Shown piece after piece: positions 40,263 through 49,795 of a stretch of 64,000 nt of DNA (within the stretch, counting starts at the first letter, position 1; every line of letters begins with the position of its first letter). This DNA comes from Bifidobacterium pseudolongum subsp. pseudolongum DSM 20099 (GTDB taxonomy: Bacteria; Actinomycetota; Actinomycetes; Actinomycetales; Bifidobacteriaceae), in assembly GCF_000771225.1 (NCBI RefSeq), contig NZ_JDTZ01000002.1, positions 248,001 to 312,000 of the forward strand, written 5' to 3'. The notes under the pieces are model-generated. The model did not search any database and was not told the origin of the DNA. It saw only the letters and a program-made list of their open reading frames with translations. The translations under genes and the position numbers were made by a program.

Positions 40263-41939
40263 TTGGCTGAGTTTATCTATCAGATGATCAACGCCCGCAA
40301 GGCCTACGGCGACCGTGTCATCCTCGACAACGTCACGCTGAGCTTCCTGCCGGGCGCGAAAATCGGTGTGGTCGGCCCCAACGGCATGGGCAAGTCCACA
40401 CTGCTCAAAATCATGGCGGGGCTCGACACCGTCAGCAACGGCGAGGCGACGCTGACCCCGGGCTTCTCCGTCGGCATCCTGCAGCAGGAGCCGCCGCTCG
40501 ATGAAGACAAGACCGTGGGCGAGAACATCAAGATGGCGTTCGGCGATGTGGCCGCCAAAGTCGCGCGTTTCAACGAGATCGGCGAGGAGATGGCGAATCC
40601 CGACGCCGACTTCGACGCACTGATGGACGAGATGGGCAAGCTGCAGACCGAAATCGACGCCGCCAACGGCTGGGACCTCGACTCGCAGCTCGAACAGGCG
40701 ATGGACGCACTGCAGTGCCCCGACCCCGACACCCCGGTTTCCGTGTGCTCCGGTGGCGAGCGCCGCCGCGTGGCGCTGTGCAAACTGCTGCTTGAGGCCC
40801 CCGATCTGTTGCTGCTCGACGAGCCCACCAACCACTTGGACGCCGAGTCGATCCTGTGGCTCGAAAAGTTCCTGCACCAGTATCCCGGCGCTGTGATCGC
40901 CGTGACCCATGACCGCTACTTCATGGACAACGTGGCGGAGTGGATCTGCGAGGTGGACCGCGGCCAGCTCTACCCATACAAGGGCAACTACACCACGTAC
41001 TTGGAGACGAAGGCGAAGCGTATGGAGATCCAGGGCGCCAAGGACGCCAAGCTCGCCAAGCGCCTCAAGAACGAACTCGACTGGGTGCGCTCTTCGCCGA
41101 AGGCCCGCCAGGCCAAGAACAAGGCACGTCTGGAACGCTACGACCAGATGGAGCAGGAGGCACGCAACTCCAAGAAGCTTGACTTCTCCGAAATCCAGAT
41201 CCCGCCGGGGCCACGCCTTGGCTCGACGGTGCTCGAGGCCGAGCACATCCACAAGGCCTTCGGCGACCGCGTACTGATCGACGACCTGAGCTTCACGCTG
41301 CCGCGCAACGGCATCGTCGGTGTGATCGGCCCCAACGGCGTGGGCAAGTCCACGCTGTTCAAGACGATTGTGGGCCTCGAACCGCTCACAAGCGGCGACC
41401 TCAAGATCGGCGAAACGGTCAAGATCAGCTATGTGGACCAGAACCGCGCCGGGCTTGACCCCAACAAGAACCTGTGGGAGGCGGTCTCCGACGGCAACGA
41501 CTTCATCGAGGTCGGCGGTGTGGAGGTGCCGACACGCGCCTATGTGGCGAGCTTCGGGTTCAAGGGCTCCGACCAGCAGAAGCTCACCGGTGTGCTTTCC
41601 GGTGGCGAGCGCAACCGCCTCAACCTGGCGCTGACGCTCAAGCAGGGTGGCAATCTGCTGCTGCTCGACGAACCGACGAACGATCTGGACGTGGAGACGC
41701 TCGAATCGCTCGAGAACGCACTGATCGAGTTCCCCGGCTGCGCTGTAGTGATCTCGCACGACCGTTGGTTCCTCGACCGCATCGCCACGCATATCCTCGC
41801 GTGGGAGGGCGATGACGAGAACCCGGCGCGCTGGTACTGGTTCGAAGGCAACTTCCAGTCGTATCAGGAGAACAAGATCGCGCGCTTGGGTGAGGACGCG
41901 GCGCGCCCGCACCGCCTGCACCGCAAGCTCACGCGCTGA
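40263..41939 (+). CDS. ettA: ABC-F translational throttle ATPase EttA
   Basis: The 558-residue ABC-F protein binds the ribosomal E site and regulates the first elongation step according to ATP/ADP. Two ABC domains carry Walker A GPNGMGKST and GPNGVGKST, signatures SGGERRRVALC and SGGERNRLNLA, and Walker B with DEPTNHLD and DEPTNDLD. The linker (PtIM) includes the basic WVRSSPKARQAKNKARLERY. The start is TTG (40263), chosen because MAEFIYQM precedes the first beta strand. A small hairpin GCTTCC/GGAAGC is in the leader (40221-40237). Confidence 0.94.
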   Translation: MAEFIYQMINARKAYGDRVILDNVTLSFLPGAKIGVVGPNGMGKSTLLKIMAGLDTVSNGEATLTPGFSVGILQQEPPLDEDKTVGENIKMAFGDVAAKVARFNEIGEEMANPDADFDALMDEMGKLQTEIDAANGWDLDSQLEQAMDALQCPDPDTPVSVCSGGERRRVALCKLLLEAPDLLLLDEPTNHLDAESILWLEKFLHQYPGAVIAVTHDRYFMDNVAEWICEVDRGQLYPYKGNYTTYLETKAKRMEIQGAKDAKLAKRLKNELDWVRSSPKARQAKNKARLERYDQMEQEARNSKKLDFSEIQIPPGPRLGSTVLEAEHIHKAFGDRVLIDDLSFTLPRNGIVGVIGPNGVGKSTLFKTIVGLEPLTSGDLKIGETVKISYVDQNRAGLDPNKNLWEAVSDGNDFIEVGGVEVPTRAYVASFGFKGSDQQKLTGVLSGGERNRLNLALTLKQGGNLLLLDEPTNDLDVETLESLENALIEFPGCAVVISHDRWFLDRIATHILAWEGDDENPARWYWFEGNFQSYQENKIARLGEDAARPHRLHRKLTR

Positions 41940-41970
41940 TCGCACACGGAAGACACGCCAACACCTTGAT

Positions 41971-42000
41971 GTGGCGCACCACTGCACGGTGGTGCGCCAC
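41971..42000 (+). terminator. Terminator of ettA
   Basis: Twelve-base perfect arms GTGGCGCACCAC (41971-41982) and complement (41989-42000), loop TGCACG, lie 32 bases after the stop, followed by TCGCGTATTT. Confidence 0.7.
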
Positions 42001-42118
42001 TCGCGTATTTCAGCTGAGCGTAACATTCCGCGCATCGTTCTTAACGCCAACACATTAGACTGCCAAGCAGCAACCCACACGACGGCTTTTTGTTTGGACT
42101 CGAAAGGACCTGCCCGCC

Positions 42119-43036
42119 ATGACCACTGAGAACGGAACCCCGCTGCAACGCCTGATCAGCGTGCTGAGCCTTGGTTCGCCTTCCGTATACCGCGACCACA
42201 CCTACATCAACGGCGAAAGCATGTACTTCCCCACCGGCCGTGTCTATGGCGGCCAAGTGATCGCGCAATCGCTGATCGCCGCGTCGAAGACGGTGAGCCC
42301 CGACCGCGAACCGCATTCGATCCACGGCTATTTCATCGCCCCCGGCGACATCCACCAGGACCTGCTGTTCGACGTGGAGACACTGCGCGATGGTCATTCG
42401 TTCTCGTCCCGCCGCGTCAATGTGACGCAATCGCAGGGGTCCATCCTCACCGCGATCGCGAGTTTCCAGACCAAGGGCCAGCAAGGCGTGGAATACGCCG
42501 ACCCGATGCCTGCGGATGTGCCTGAACCCGAATCGCTCAAGAGCTCGAAGGAGCTGATGGAGCCGTTTGCCGACAAGTCGAGCTTCGCGAAATACTACGC
42601 TTACAACTCGCCGTTTGACATCCGTTACGTGTCGCAGCCGATCCTGCTCGGGCCCGACAAGTCCAGTCACGAGGGGGACAGCGGCAAGCAGCTTGTGTGG
42701 ATGCGTGCCGATGGCTCCTGCGACGTTTCACAGACGATGCACCGCGCCATGCTGGCCTTGGGTTGCGACCAAATCATGCTCGAACCGATCCTGCGGCGCA
42801 CAGGGCTAACGGTGATGACGCCGGGCATCTCGTTCGCGTCGATCGACCATTCGATGTGGTGGTACCGCGACCTGGATGTGACGCAATGGCACCTGTATGT
42901 GCAGGACACGCCGACAGCGGGCCATGGCCGCGGGCTTTCGACCGCTAAGGTCTACCGTCAGGACGGCACGCTCGTGGCCGCGATTGTGCAGGAGGCGATG
43001 GTGCGCGTGCCGGATCCCGAATCCAGCGACGACTGA
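42119..43036 (+). CDS. tesB: Acyl-CoA thioesterase II (TesB)
   Basis: The 305-residue double hot-dog protein hydrolyses acyl-CoAs. TesB features are VYGGQVIAQSLIAA near residue 42, the first-half HSIHGYFIAPGD, and the second-half PGISFASIDHSMWWYRD followed by WHLYVQDTPTAGHGRGL with the conserved Asp/Ser/Gln environment. The ATG at 42119 lies after GGACCTGCCCGCC. It follows ettA with its own leader of about 115 bases. The length is normal for the family. Confidence 0.93.
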   Translation: MTTENGTPLQRLISVLSLGSPSVYRDHTYINGESMYFPTGRVYGGQVIAQSLIAASKTVSPDREPHSIHGYFIAPGDIHQDLLFDVETLRDGHSFSSRRVNVTQSQGSILTAIASFQTKGQQGVEYADPMPADVPEPESLKSSKELMEPFADKSSFAKYYAYNSPFDIRYVSQPILLGPDKSSHEGDSGKQLVWMRADGSCDVSQTMHRAMLALGCDQIMLEPILRRTGLTVMTPGISFASIDHSMWWYRDLDVTQWHLYVQDTPTAGHGRGLSTAKVYRQDGTLVAAIVQEAMVRVPDPESSDD

Positions 43037-43058
43037 CATACACTCCCTATGTTCTCGT

Positions 43059-43098
43059 AACGGCGCCGACTATGCAATCCCCTGCTGTTGGCGCCGTT
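43059..43098 (+). terminator. Hairpin between convergent tesB and DUF3180 genes
   Basis: Nine-base arms AACGGCGCC (43059-43067) and complement (43090-43098) flank 22 bases, followed on the plus strand by CTTTCATCTT. The right arm lies inside the last codons of the minus-strand gene. Confidence 0.5.
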
Positions 43099-43585
43099 CT
43101 TTCATCTTGGGGTGCTCCGGCCCTTCGGTTGGCGGCAGTTGGCACAGGCCCTCACTCACGATGCCGATGATCATGTCGAACAGGCTCACCGCCGCCGCGA
43201 ACGCGCATTGGATGGCGATCGAACGGTAGTACGTGGCGTCGAGATGCCCGAGCGTCATGAGGATCTCGCCGCCATACCATCCGAGCAGCAGCGCACCGGC
43301 GATCGCCAATGTCTTCGCGAAGACGAGCGTATAGACGGCCCGCTGCGGGTCGATGCGCTTCATGCCGACGCGTTTGCGCGGTTCGGTCGTGGCATAGAGG
43401 TGCACCTGCCATGCGCAATACAGCACGATGAGCGCGATGATGATCATGATGACCGGCACGGGCCATGGGGCCCCGGTCAGCGAGACCGTCAGGTGCGATT
43501 CGATGGTGGCGATGCCGATACCGGCGAGCAATCCCACAAAGATCGCCAATGCGTATTCCCACCAGCGTGTGCGTTGTGCGTTCAT
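43070..43585 (-). CDS. DUF3180-like membrane protein
   Basis: The 171-residue protein starts at an ATG that shares its A with the TAA of the folB-folK remnant (TAATG), preceded by GGAGGCG. It has four membrane helices in two pairs (about 15-33, 44-62, 87-106, 117-140) and a polar, basic C-terminus. The N-terminal RTRWWEYA and the place next to folK and ftsH match actinobacterial DUF3180 proteins. The function of that family is unknown. Confidence 0.75.
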   Translation of the reverse strand: MNAQRTRWWEYALAIFVGLLAGIGIATIESHLTVSLTGAPWPVPVIMIIIALIVLYCAWQVHLYATTEPRKRVGMKRIDPQRAVYTLVFAKTLAIAGALLLGWYGGEILMTLGHLDATYYRSIAIQCAFAAAVSLFDMIIGIVSEGLCQLPPTEGPEHPKMKERRQQQGIA

Positions 43586-44418
43586 TATTCGCCTCCGATA
43601 ATCCAATGGTCGGACTCCATGCCGACGAACGGGGCGTCGGGCGCCGAAGCCAGCAGGAACGCGAGCGGGTCGCCCTGCAGCGTGGCCTGCGGATCCATGT
43701 CCATCCAGGGGGCGAGCACGGCGGCGCGGTGCTGTGCGTCACCCGTGTCCAGCGCCGCGCGTTCCTCGTCGCCGATGCCGCCCATCTGCACAATGTGACA
43801 GGTGACGGCGCCCTCATGCGCGGCGTGCAGCGCGGTGAGCGCTCGCTCGAGTTGCGCGGCGCTCATCGTGGTCTGCAGCGCGACGACGGCGCTGCGGCCG
43901 GCGGTGCCATCGGCGTGGTTCACGGCGTAGAGCGGCGAAATGCCTTCGACTTGGTTGCCGGGTATGCCGTCGAGCGCCACAATCATCGTGCGGAACACGT
44001 CGGCGGCGTTTGGCACGCGGCTTTCGAGCGAGATGACCGCCGCATGGCTCGCGGTACATACGGGGAGCGTGGCGTCGTCGGTCGGCTGCACGTCGGCGTC
44101 GGTCATGTGCACGCTCCACTCCGCTGCGGCGTATGCAGGCGTCCCGCCCTCCCCCGCCACACGCAGTGTCACATGCACGTCCGCGCTTTCGGCGATCTGC
44201 GCCACGCGCACCGCCACCGCATGCGCGATATGCGCGGCGGGCTCGCCCGACTCCTGCTGTACGCATGCCTCAACGGCGCCGAGCAGCTCATCAATCGGGG
44301 TCGCACGCTGCGGTTGCGTGCAGCTTACGTCCACATGCACCGTCCGCTCCCCCGGCATCTGCGCCACGCGCGTATGCTCCACACGCACGCCGCGCAACGC
44401 CAGCGAATTCGTCTCCAT
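43585..44418 (-). CDS. Degenerate dihydroneopterin aldolase - HPPK fusion remnant
   Basis: The 277-residue protein starts after AGGAAGTGTGAAT. Residues ~5-100 (LALRGVRVEHTRV...) keep the outline of FolB, including the first strand, but lack the usual FolB catalytic context. Residues ~120-277 resemble FolK: AAVISLESRVPNAADVF corresponds to the SLGSNLGDR strand, GISPLYAVNHADG to SPLYET, and VLAPWMDMDP to the C-terminal LAPW region. The HPPK active-site block (RxWGPRxIDLDIL) cannot be found. It is intact as an ORF and coupled to the DUF3180 gene, so it may still be translated and have a new role, but folate catalysis looks lost. Confidence 0.65.
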   Translation of the reverse strand: METNSLALRGVRVEHTRVAQMPGERTVHVDVSCTQPQRATPIDELLGAVEACVQQESGEPAAHIAHAVAVRVAQIAESADVHVTLRVAGEGGTPAYAAAEWSVHMTDADVQPTDDATLPVCTASHAAVISLESRVPNAADVFRTMIVALDGIPGNQVEGISPLYAVNHADGTAGRSAVVALQTTMSAAQLERALTALHAAHEGAVTCHIVQMGGIGDEERAALDTGDAQHRAAVLAPWMDMDPQATLQGDPLAFLLASAPDAPFVGMESDHWIIGGE

Positions 44419-44467
44419 ATTCACACTTCCTGTATCCATGTATGTCTTGCCTGCCTTGGGTCCCGCT

Positions 44468-44524
44468 CCGTATTGTTCGACGGGCCCGGCCGCATGATGC
44501 GGCCGGGCCCGTCGAACAATACGG
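44468..44524 (-). terminator. 57-base near-perfect palindrome after ftsH
   Basis: Arms of 28 bases (44468-44495 and 44497-44524) are exactly complementary around one G. It starts 20 bases after the ftsH stop. In RNA it would form a very long stem with a tiny loop. No T tract follows. It can stop or process the ftsH message, and separates it from the folB-folK remnant. Confidence 0.7.
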
Positions 44525-44543
44525 TTGCGGCTCTGCATGCCGC

Positions 44544-46628
44544 CTACTGCTGCGGCAGACCCGCCGACCGCTTCAATGAATCGGGGATCGGCACCGGCGG
44601 CTTGTCCGAATCGGGTCGGTTCGGATTGCTCAGCCAGACCTCGCGCTGCGGGGCCTTCTTGATGTTCGCGAAGAGCTCTTTGAGTTCCTTTTCGTTGAGC
44701 GTCTGCTTCACGAGCAACTGGCGCACCAGCTCGTCGAGGATCTCACGGTTGTCCATGATGATCTGCCACGCCTCGGTGTGCGCGGTCTCTACGAACTTCA
44801 TGACCTGCTCGTCGATCATCTGGGCGGTGGCATCGGAATACTCGCGCGGACGCAGGCCGTCGAGGCCCTGCTCGTCGTCGCCGTCGATCCACTTGATCGC
44901 ACCCAGCTGGTCGGTGAAGCCGAACTCGCCGACCATGCGGCGCGCGATCTTGGTGGCCTTCTCGATGTCGTTCGACGCACCGGTGGACGGGTCGTGGAAC
45001 ACGATCTCCTCGGCGGTGCGGCCGCCCATCGCGTAGGCCATCTGGTCAAGCAGCTCGTTGCGGGACTGCGAATACCGGTCTTCGGTCGGCATGACCGCCG
45101 TGTAGCCGAGCGCGCGGCCACGAGGCAGGATCGTGACCTTCGTCACCGGGTCGGTGTTGTTGAGGGCCGCGGCCACAAGCGCGTGGCCACCTTCGTGGTA
45201 TGCGGTGTTGCGCAGCTCGTCGAGCGCCATGCCCTTCGAACGGCGGCGCGGACCGGACATCACGCGGTCGATCGCCTCGTCGATCGCACGGTTGTCGATG
45301 AGCTGGGCGCCAACGCGGGCACACAGCAACGCCGCTTCGTTGAGCACGTTTGCCAAATCGGCACCGGTGAAGCCCGGCGTGCGCACGGCGATCGCGTGCA
45401 GGTCGATGTCGGGCACGAACGGCTTGCCTTTCGCATGCACCTTGAGGATTTCCTCACGGCCTTCCAGATCGGGGGCCTCCACCGCCACCTGGCGGTCGAA
45501 GCGGCCCGGGCGCAGCAGCGCGGGGTCGAGCACGTCGGGGCGGTTCGTGGCGGCGATGATGATCAGGTTCGTGTCGTTGTTGAAGCCGTCCATCTCCACG
45601 AGCAGCTGGTTGAGCGTCTGCTCGCGCTCGTCGTGGCCACCGCCCATGCCGGAGCCACGCTTGCGGCCCACGGCGTCGATCTCGTCGATGAAGATGATCG
45701 CGGGGGCGTTCTTCTTCGCCTCGTCGAACAGGTCGCGCACACGCGATGCGCCGAGGCCGACGAACATTTCGACGAAGTCGGAGCCGGCCATCGAATAGAA
45801 CGGCACACCCGCCTCGCCGGCGATGGCGCGCGCAAGCAGCGTCTTGCCGGTGCCTGGAGGGCCGTAGAGCAGTACGCCGCGCGGGATGCGTGCGCCGAGC
45901 GCCTTGTATTTCGAGGGATCCTGCAGGAAGTCCTTGATTTCCTCGACCTCCTGCACCGCGGCTTCCTCGCCGGCCACGTCGGAGAACTTCGTCTTGGGGA
46001 TCTGGCCGTCGGACAGCTTGCCCGCGTTCTTCTTGCCGCCCATGCCGAGCATGCCGCTGCCACTGCCCATGCGGCTCATGAGGAACCAGAAGAGCGCGAG
46101 GATGATGATGAACGGCAGGATCGAGGTGAGCATGTAGGTCCACATGCTCGTCTCTTTCATCGAGGCGGTCCACCCGTTCTTCGGGTTCGCCTTCTCCACG
46201 GCCTTGACCACCTGCGCGCTTTGGGCGTACGTGTAGTAGAACTGCACGTTGGTGCCGTAGTTGCGTTCCTTGCCGGTCTCGGGGTCGGTCTTCTTGTAGT
46301 CGCTGTTCAGTTCAAGCTGTACTTGGCGCGTGTTGTCGACGATGTTGGCGAACTTCACGTCGGAGGCCTGGCTCGTGAGGATGTCCATGCCGTCTTTGGT
46401 GTCGATCGTCTGCGGGCCCCTGCCGCTGAGCATCTGGAACAGTAGCACGACGATGAGCACGATGATGATGCCCCACAGCCACGGCGAGCGCATCACGCCC
46501 TTGGGACCGCCGGGTCCGGTGCTCTGGTTGCGCCGGTTGTTCTGGTCGGGGTTGTTCCCGTTGCCGCGCGGGCTGAATGGGTTGCCCCCGTTGCCACGCG
46601 GCTGTTGTGGTCCTTGCGGAACGCTCAT
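44544..46628 (-). CDS. ftsH: ATP-dependent zinc metalloprotease FtsH
   Basis: FtsH degrades damaged membrane and short-lived cytoplasmic proteins. The 694-residue protein has a Gly/Asn/Pro-rich N-terminal tail (residues 1-45), a first membrane helix near 50-68, an extracytoplasmic domain, and a second helix near 160-180. Walker A GPPGTGKT is at about 256-263, followed by the [13 protein letters not shown] pore region and SRH. The zinc site HEGGH is at about 478-482. Its ATG overlaps the hpt stop by four bases, so the two are coupled. Confidence 0.97.
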   Translation of the reverse strand: MSVPQGPQQPRGNGGNPFSPRGNGNNPDQNNRRNQSTGPGGPKGVMRSPWLWGIIIVLIVVLLFQMLSGRGPQTIDTKDGMDILTSQASDVKFANIVDNTRQVQLELNSDYKKTDPETGKERNYGTNVQFYYTYAQSAQVVKAVEKANPKNGWTASMKETSMWTYMLTSILPFIIILALFWFLMSRMGSGSGMLGMGGKKNAGKLSDGQIPKTKFSDVAGEEAAVQEVEEIKDFLQDPSKYKALGARIPRGVLLYGPPGTGKTLLARAIAGEAGVPFYSMAGSDFVEMFVGLGASRVRDLFDEAKKNAPAIIFIDEIDAVGRKRGSGMGGGHDEREQTLNQLLVEMDGFNNDTNLIIIAATNRPDVLDPALLRPGRFDRQVAVEAPDLEGREEILKVHAKGKPFVPDIDLHAIAVRTPGFTGADLANVLNEAALLCARVGAQLIDNRAIDEAIDRVMSGPRRRSKGMALDELRNTAYHEGGHALVAAALNNTDPVTKVTILPRGRALGYTAVMPTEDRYSQSRNELLDQMAYAMGGRTAEEIVFHDPSTGASNDIEKATKIARRMVGEFGFTDQLGAIKWIDGDDEQGLDGLRPREYSDATAQMIDEQVMKFVETAHTEAWQIIMDNREILDELVRQLLVKQTLNEKELKELFANIKKAPQREVWLSNPNRPDSDKPPVPIPDSLKRSAGLPQQ

Positions 46629-47188
46629 GCAAGCTCTCCTTCATACACTTCGGGTTTGAGGACTGCGATGGAATCCAGGTTCCGGTATTCCTCGTCAAAA
46701 TCGAGTCCGAATCCCACTACAAACTCGTCGGGAATCACAAATCCCTTATACTTCACATCCAATTGCACCTGATGGCGAGCGGGTTTCTCCAGCAGCGCGA
46801 AAATCTCCACAGAAGCTGCACCTCGGCGCTTCAATTCGTTCACGAGCCACGACAGCGTGACGCCGGAATCGACGATGTCTTCGACGATGAGCACGTCGCG
46901 TCCACGCACGTCGGTCGACAGGTCCTGCCGCACGGTGACCTTGCCGCTCGTGGAGGTTCCGGAACCGTAGCTCGACAAGCTCATGAAGTCCATCTCGAGT
47001 GGGATGGACATGGCCTGCGAGAATGCGGTGAGGGTGTTCACCGCGCCTTTGAGCACGCAGACGAGCAGGGGCACCCGGCCCGCATAATCCTCACTTGCCT
47101 GTTGTGCCGCCTCACTGATCTTCTCCATAATCTGATCATGGCTCAGCAGCTCATGATCAATCTTGTCTTGAATGTCGACGATTCGCAT
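46625..47188 (-). CDS. hpt: Hypoxanthine-guanine phosphoribosyltransferase
   Basis: HPRT salvages hypoxanthine and guanine with PRPP. The 187-residue protein has the PRPP loop VLIVEDIVDSGVTL (about 98-111), the MSLSSYGSG loop and FVVGFGLDFDEEYRNL. It overlaps tilS by 32 bases upstream and ftsH by four downstream, the classical actinobacterial tilS-hpt-ftsH order. Confidence 0.96.
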   Translation of the reverse strand: MRIVDIQDKIDHELLSHDQIMEKISEAAQQASEDYAGRVPLLVCVLKGAVNTLTAFSQAMSIPLEMDFMSLSSYGSGTSTSGKVTVRQDLSTDVRGRDVLIVEDIVDSGVTLSWLVNELKRRGAASVEIFALLEKPARHQVQLDVKYKGFVIPDEFVVGFGLDFDEEYRNLDSIAVLKPEVYEGELA

Positions 47189-48275
47189 GGGTTACATCTT
47201 CGCACACCCGAATGACGTGTTTCTTGCGGTTTGCTGTGTGTTTGCTGGGAAGTTGTACCGGTCCTTGGCCGTGCCATTGCGAGACGAGCGCCTCGACCGC
47301 ATCCACATGCGCGGCACCGCTGCCGGGCGCGCAGATGGTGAGCACGCGCGCTATCACCCGGAAACGCAATGCCTGCGGTTGCGCGGCGAGACGCGTGGCA
47401 TCGATGCGCGCCTCACACGGGTCGCCCCCCGGCTCAAGCTGCACACACTCGGTGAATACGCGGTCCGTGCATGCGTCGAGCCACTCCAGATCCCGCCGGG
47501 CGACGCGCGCGCCTTGCGCGAGGCGCTCCGTCATATCGCGCCCAGCGAATTCGTTGAGGAATGGCAGCAGTGTGTGCCGCACACGCGAACGGAGCGGGTA
47601 ATCCGCAGGCAACGGCTCATCGGGTGCGAAGGCGTCACCGTTCGTCGGGTCGTCCCACCACTCAATTCCCAGATCCGTGCAGATCGCGGTCGTCTGCGCG
47701 CGTGAGACGGTGAGCAACGGGCGTACAAACCGCACACCGTGCACCGTCTGCTGTGCGGGCATGCCGGCGACGGCGTCGACGCCACCAGTGCGGATCAGTC
47801 CGATCAACACGCCTTCGGCCTGGTCGTCGCGCGTGTGACCGAGCAGCACAGCAGCCGTGTCGGTTTCGCGGGCCGCTGCGGCGAGCGCCTCATACCGCGC
47901 GTCGCGTGCCGCAGCTTCGGCCCCCTCACCGCCGACGCGCACGTGCACGGTCCTCACGAGCACTGGGGCGAGTCCTAGTCGCTCGCATTGTGCGGCTGCG
48001 CGCTGTGCCACGAGCGCGGAGCCGGGCTGCATGCCGTGGTCGACGATCGCCGCACCGCACCGCATGCCCCATGCCGAAGCCACGGTGTGTGTCACAGCGG
48101 CGAGCGCGAGCGAATCCCGGCCGCCGGAACACGCGACGAGCAGAAGCGGCGCGTGCGGGTCCGCGCGGTGCACGCCGTGGTGGGCGAAGCGGCTGTCCGC
48201 CATGCCGAACCCGGCGCTGGCGAGCTGTGCGCGCACGGCGCCGATCGCCTGTTTCATCGTTGCGGAATACGCCAT
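47157..48275 (-). CDS. tilS: tRNA(Ile)-lysidine synthetase
   Basis: TilS converts C34 of the CAU anticodon of tRNA-Ile2 to lysidine so it reads AUA. The 372-residue protein has the PP-loop VACSGGRDSLALAA (about 47-60), an HTRDDQAE motif (about 137-145) and RPLLTVSR. The C-terminal domain is short. The start at 48275 follows TGAGGTTCCC, seven bases after the dacB stop. A possible substrate tRNA is encoded at 14785-14858. Confidence 0.94.
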   Translation of the reverse strand: MAYSATMKQAIGAVRAQLASAGFGMADSRFAHHGVHRADPHAPLLLVACSGGRDSLALAAVTHTVASAWGMRCGAAIVDHGMQPGSALVAQRAAAQCERLGLAPVLVRTVHVRVGGEGAEAAARDARYEALAAAARETDTAAVLLGHTRDDQAEGVLIGLIRTGGVDAVAGMPAQQTVHGVRFVRPLLTVSRAQTTAICTDLGIEWWDDPTNGDAFAPDEPLPADYPLRSRVRHTLLPFLNEFAGRDMTERLAQGARVARRDLEWLDACTDRVFTECVQLEPGGDPCEARIDATRLAAQPQALRFRVIARVLTICAPGSGAAHVDAVEALVSQWHGQGPVQLPSKHTANRKKHVIRVCEDVTHANRRHSRQD

Positions 48276-48282
48276 GGGAACC

Positions 48283-49737
48283 TCACAGTGCGGCGAGCGC
48301 GGCGATGAACGTGTCGATCGCCTCGCGCGCCTTGCCGATGTCGGTGGGGTTGTTGACGATGACGGCGAACGCGAGCGCACCGCCGTCAATACGCGAGATG
48401 TTGCCGGCCATGGAGGTGACTTCGCCGAGCGACCCCGTTTTGACGCGCATCAGGCCGGCAGCATCGTCGTCGGCGAGGCGCCCGGCGGCAGTGCCGACGA
48501 GCCCGGGCACGGAGAGTCCTTCGGCGGCAGCCACTGCCCCACCGACGGTGAAGTTGCGCTGCTGTACATCCACGAGCGTCGTCACCGTGACGCGCGATCC
48601 GGGCGAGAGCCCCGAGCAATCGGCCATATGCAGCCCGTCGGTTGGCACGCCGAGTTCGCGCAGTTCGGCGGTGACCGCATCGATCGCACCCTGCGGCGAG
48701 TTCTGCGCGTGCGTGTGCAATGCGAGCAGACGGCCGAATTCCTCGGCGAGCGTGTTGTCTGAATGCTGCAGCATGAATCCCATGACCGCGCTCAGTGGCG
48801 CGGAGTGCACGGCGGCGAGCGCGGTGCGGTCAGTCGGCGCCTGCACGGCTTTTGGCGTTTTGTTGGTCACGGTGATGCCGTGCCCAGTGAGCAACGCGGC
48901 GAAGCGCGCCGCCACGTCTTGCGCGGTGGTCTGCGAAAGCTCCGGGTAGTCCGCGAAACGGTCGGGGTCCACGGTCGTGGCGCGCAGACGGCCGCCGTCG
49001 ATCGCCATCGACGAGACAGGCGTGTAGTAGAGATTGCCGGGGTTGTTCTGCGCGATGTTCGGCGGCGTGCGGTCGGTGCCGAAGAGCGAATCGTCGTAGG
49101 CGAGCGTGACCGATGAGATGCCGCGCTGTTCGAGCGCGCGCGCAGTCTCGTTGGCGAGCGTGACCAGTCCGGCACGGCCGTTGACGTGGTGCGGGTCACT
49201 TTCACCGGCGCCGAGCAGCATGTCGCCGCCGCCTTTGAGGATCACCGTGTCGGCGCCGTTGGATTGTTGCACAAACAACGTCTGCGTGGTGAATGTGGCG
49301 CCCATGTCGAGTGCGGAGGCCGCGGCGAGCGCAGTCAGTGTTTTGAGTGTGGAAGCGGGTTCGCGCGGCGTCGACTCGCCATGTGCGGCCACTACGGTGC
49401 CGTTGGGGTCGGTCACGACGGCGGAGATGTCGCGTCCCACGCCCGGCGCGCGCCGCAACGCGTCGACGAGCGCGGTCGCGCGCTTGGCGTCCACGGTGCG
49501 CGTCAGGTCGGCGGCCGGTGTGATTGTGCCACCTTCGAGCACGGTGGCGCTTGCCCGCGCATCGGGCTCGGCGACGTCCTGCAACGTGAGCGGTCCGGGA
49601 ATCACATCGGTCAGGTCGCCGGCCACGGCACCGGCGGCCAAGGTGAACGAGACGAGCGCGGCAAGAGCCACGGTGAGGGCCCGACGTGCGCGTGCGCGCT
49701 TCCACTGGTGCCGCTCATCGTCTGTCCACTGCTCCAC
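48283..49737 (-). CDS. dacB: D-Ala-D-Ala carboxypeptidase/endopeptidase (PBP4, peptidase S13)
   Basis: This class C penicillin-binding protein trims peptidoglycan peptides. The SxxK motif is in PASTLKTLTAL, SxN in LQHSDNTLAEE, and KTG in RVKTGSLGE. A GTG start at 49737 is preferred, because AAGGAAGG lies seven bases before it; this gives 484 residues and a membrane anchor or signal helix (about 22-42, ALTVALAALVSFTLAAGAVAG). The frame upstream of it has no site. Being extracytoplasmic, it acts at the wall. It follows the ABC permease gene and leads into tilS. Confidence 0.93.
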   Translation of the reverse strand: MEQWTDDERHQWKRARARRALTVALAALVSFTLAAGAVAGDLTDVIPGPLTLQDVAEPDARASATVLEGGTITPAADLTRTVDAKRATALVDALRRAPGVGRDISAVVTDPNGTVVAAHGESTPREPASTLKTLTALAAASALDMGATFTTQTLFVQQSNGADTVILKGGGDMLLGAGESDPHHVNGRAGLVTLANETARALEQRGISSVTLAYDDSLFGTDRTPPNIAQNNPGNLYYTPVSSMAIDGGRLRATTVDPDRFADYPELSQTTAQDVAARFAALLTGHGITVTNKTPKAVQAPTDRTALAAVHSAPLSAVMGFMLQHSDNTLAEEFGRLLALHTHAQNSPQGAIDAVTAELRELGVPTDGLHMADCSGLSPGSRVTVTTLVDVQQRNFTVGGAVAAAEGLSVPGLVGTAAGRLADDDAAGLMRVKTGSLGEVTSMAGNISRIDGGALAFAVIVNNPTDIGKAREAIDTFIAALAAL

Positions 49738-49795
49738 GGCGCGGCCTTCCTTCCACACGTCCACCTGCCTGGCCTGGTCATGCGCCCAAGGCCTA

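Noticed and set aside
39975-42080. 701-codon minus-strand frame over ettA
   Set aside because: Antisense shadow of the well-supported ettA gene; composition shows no folded-protein features.
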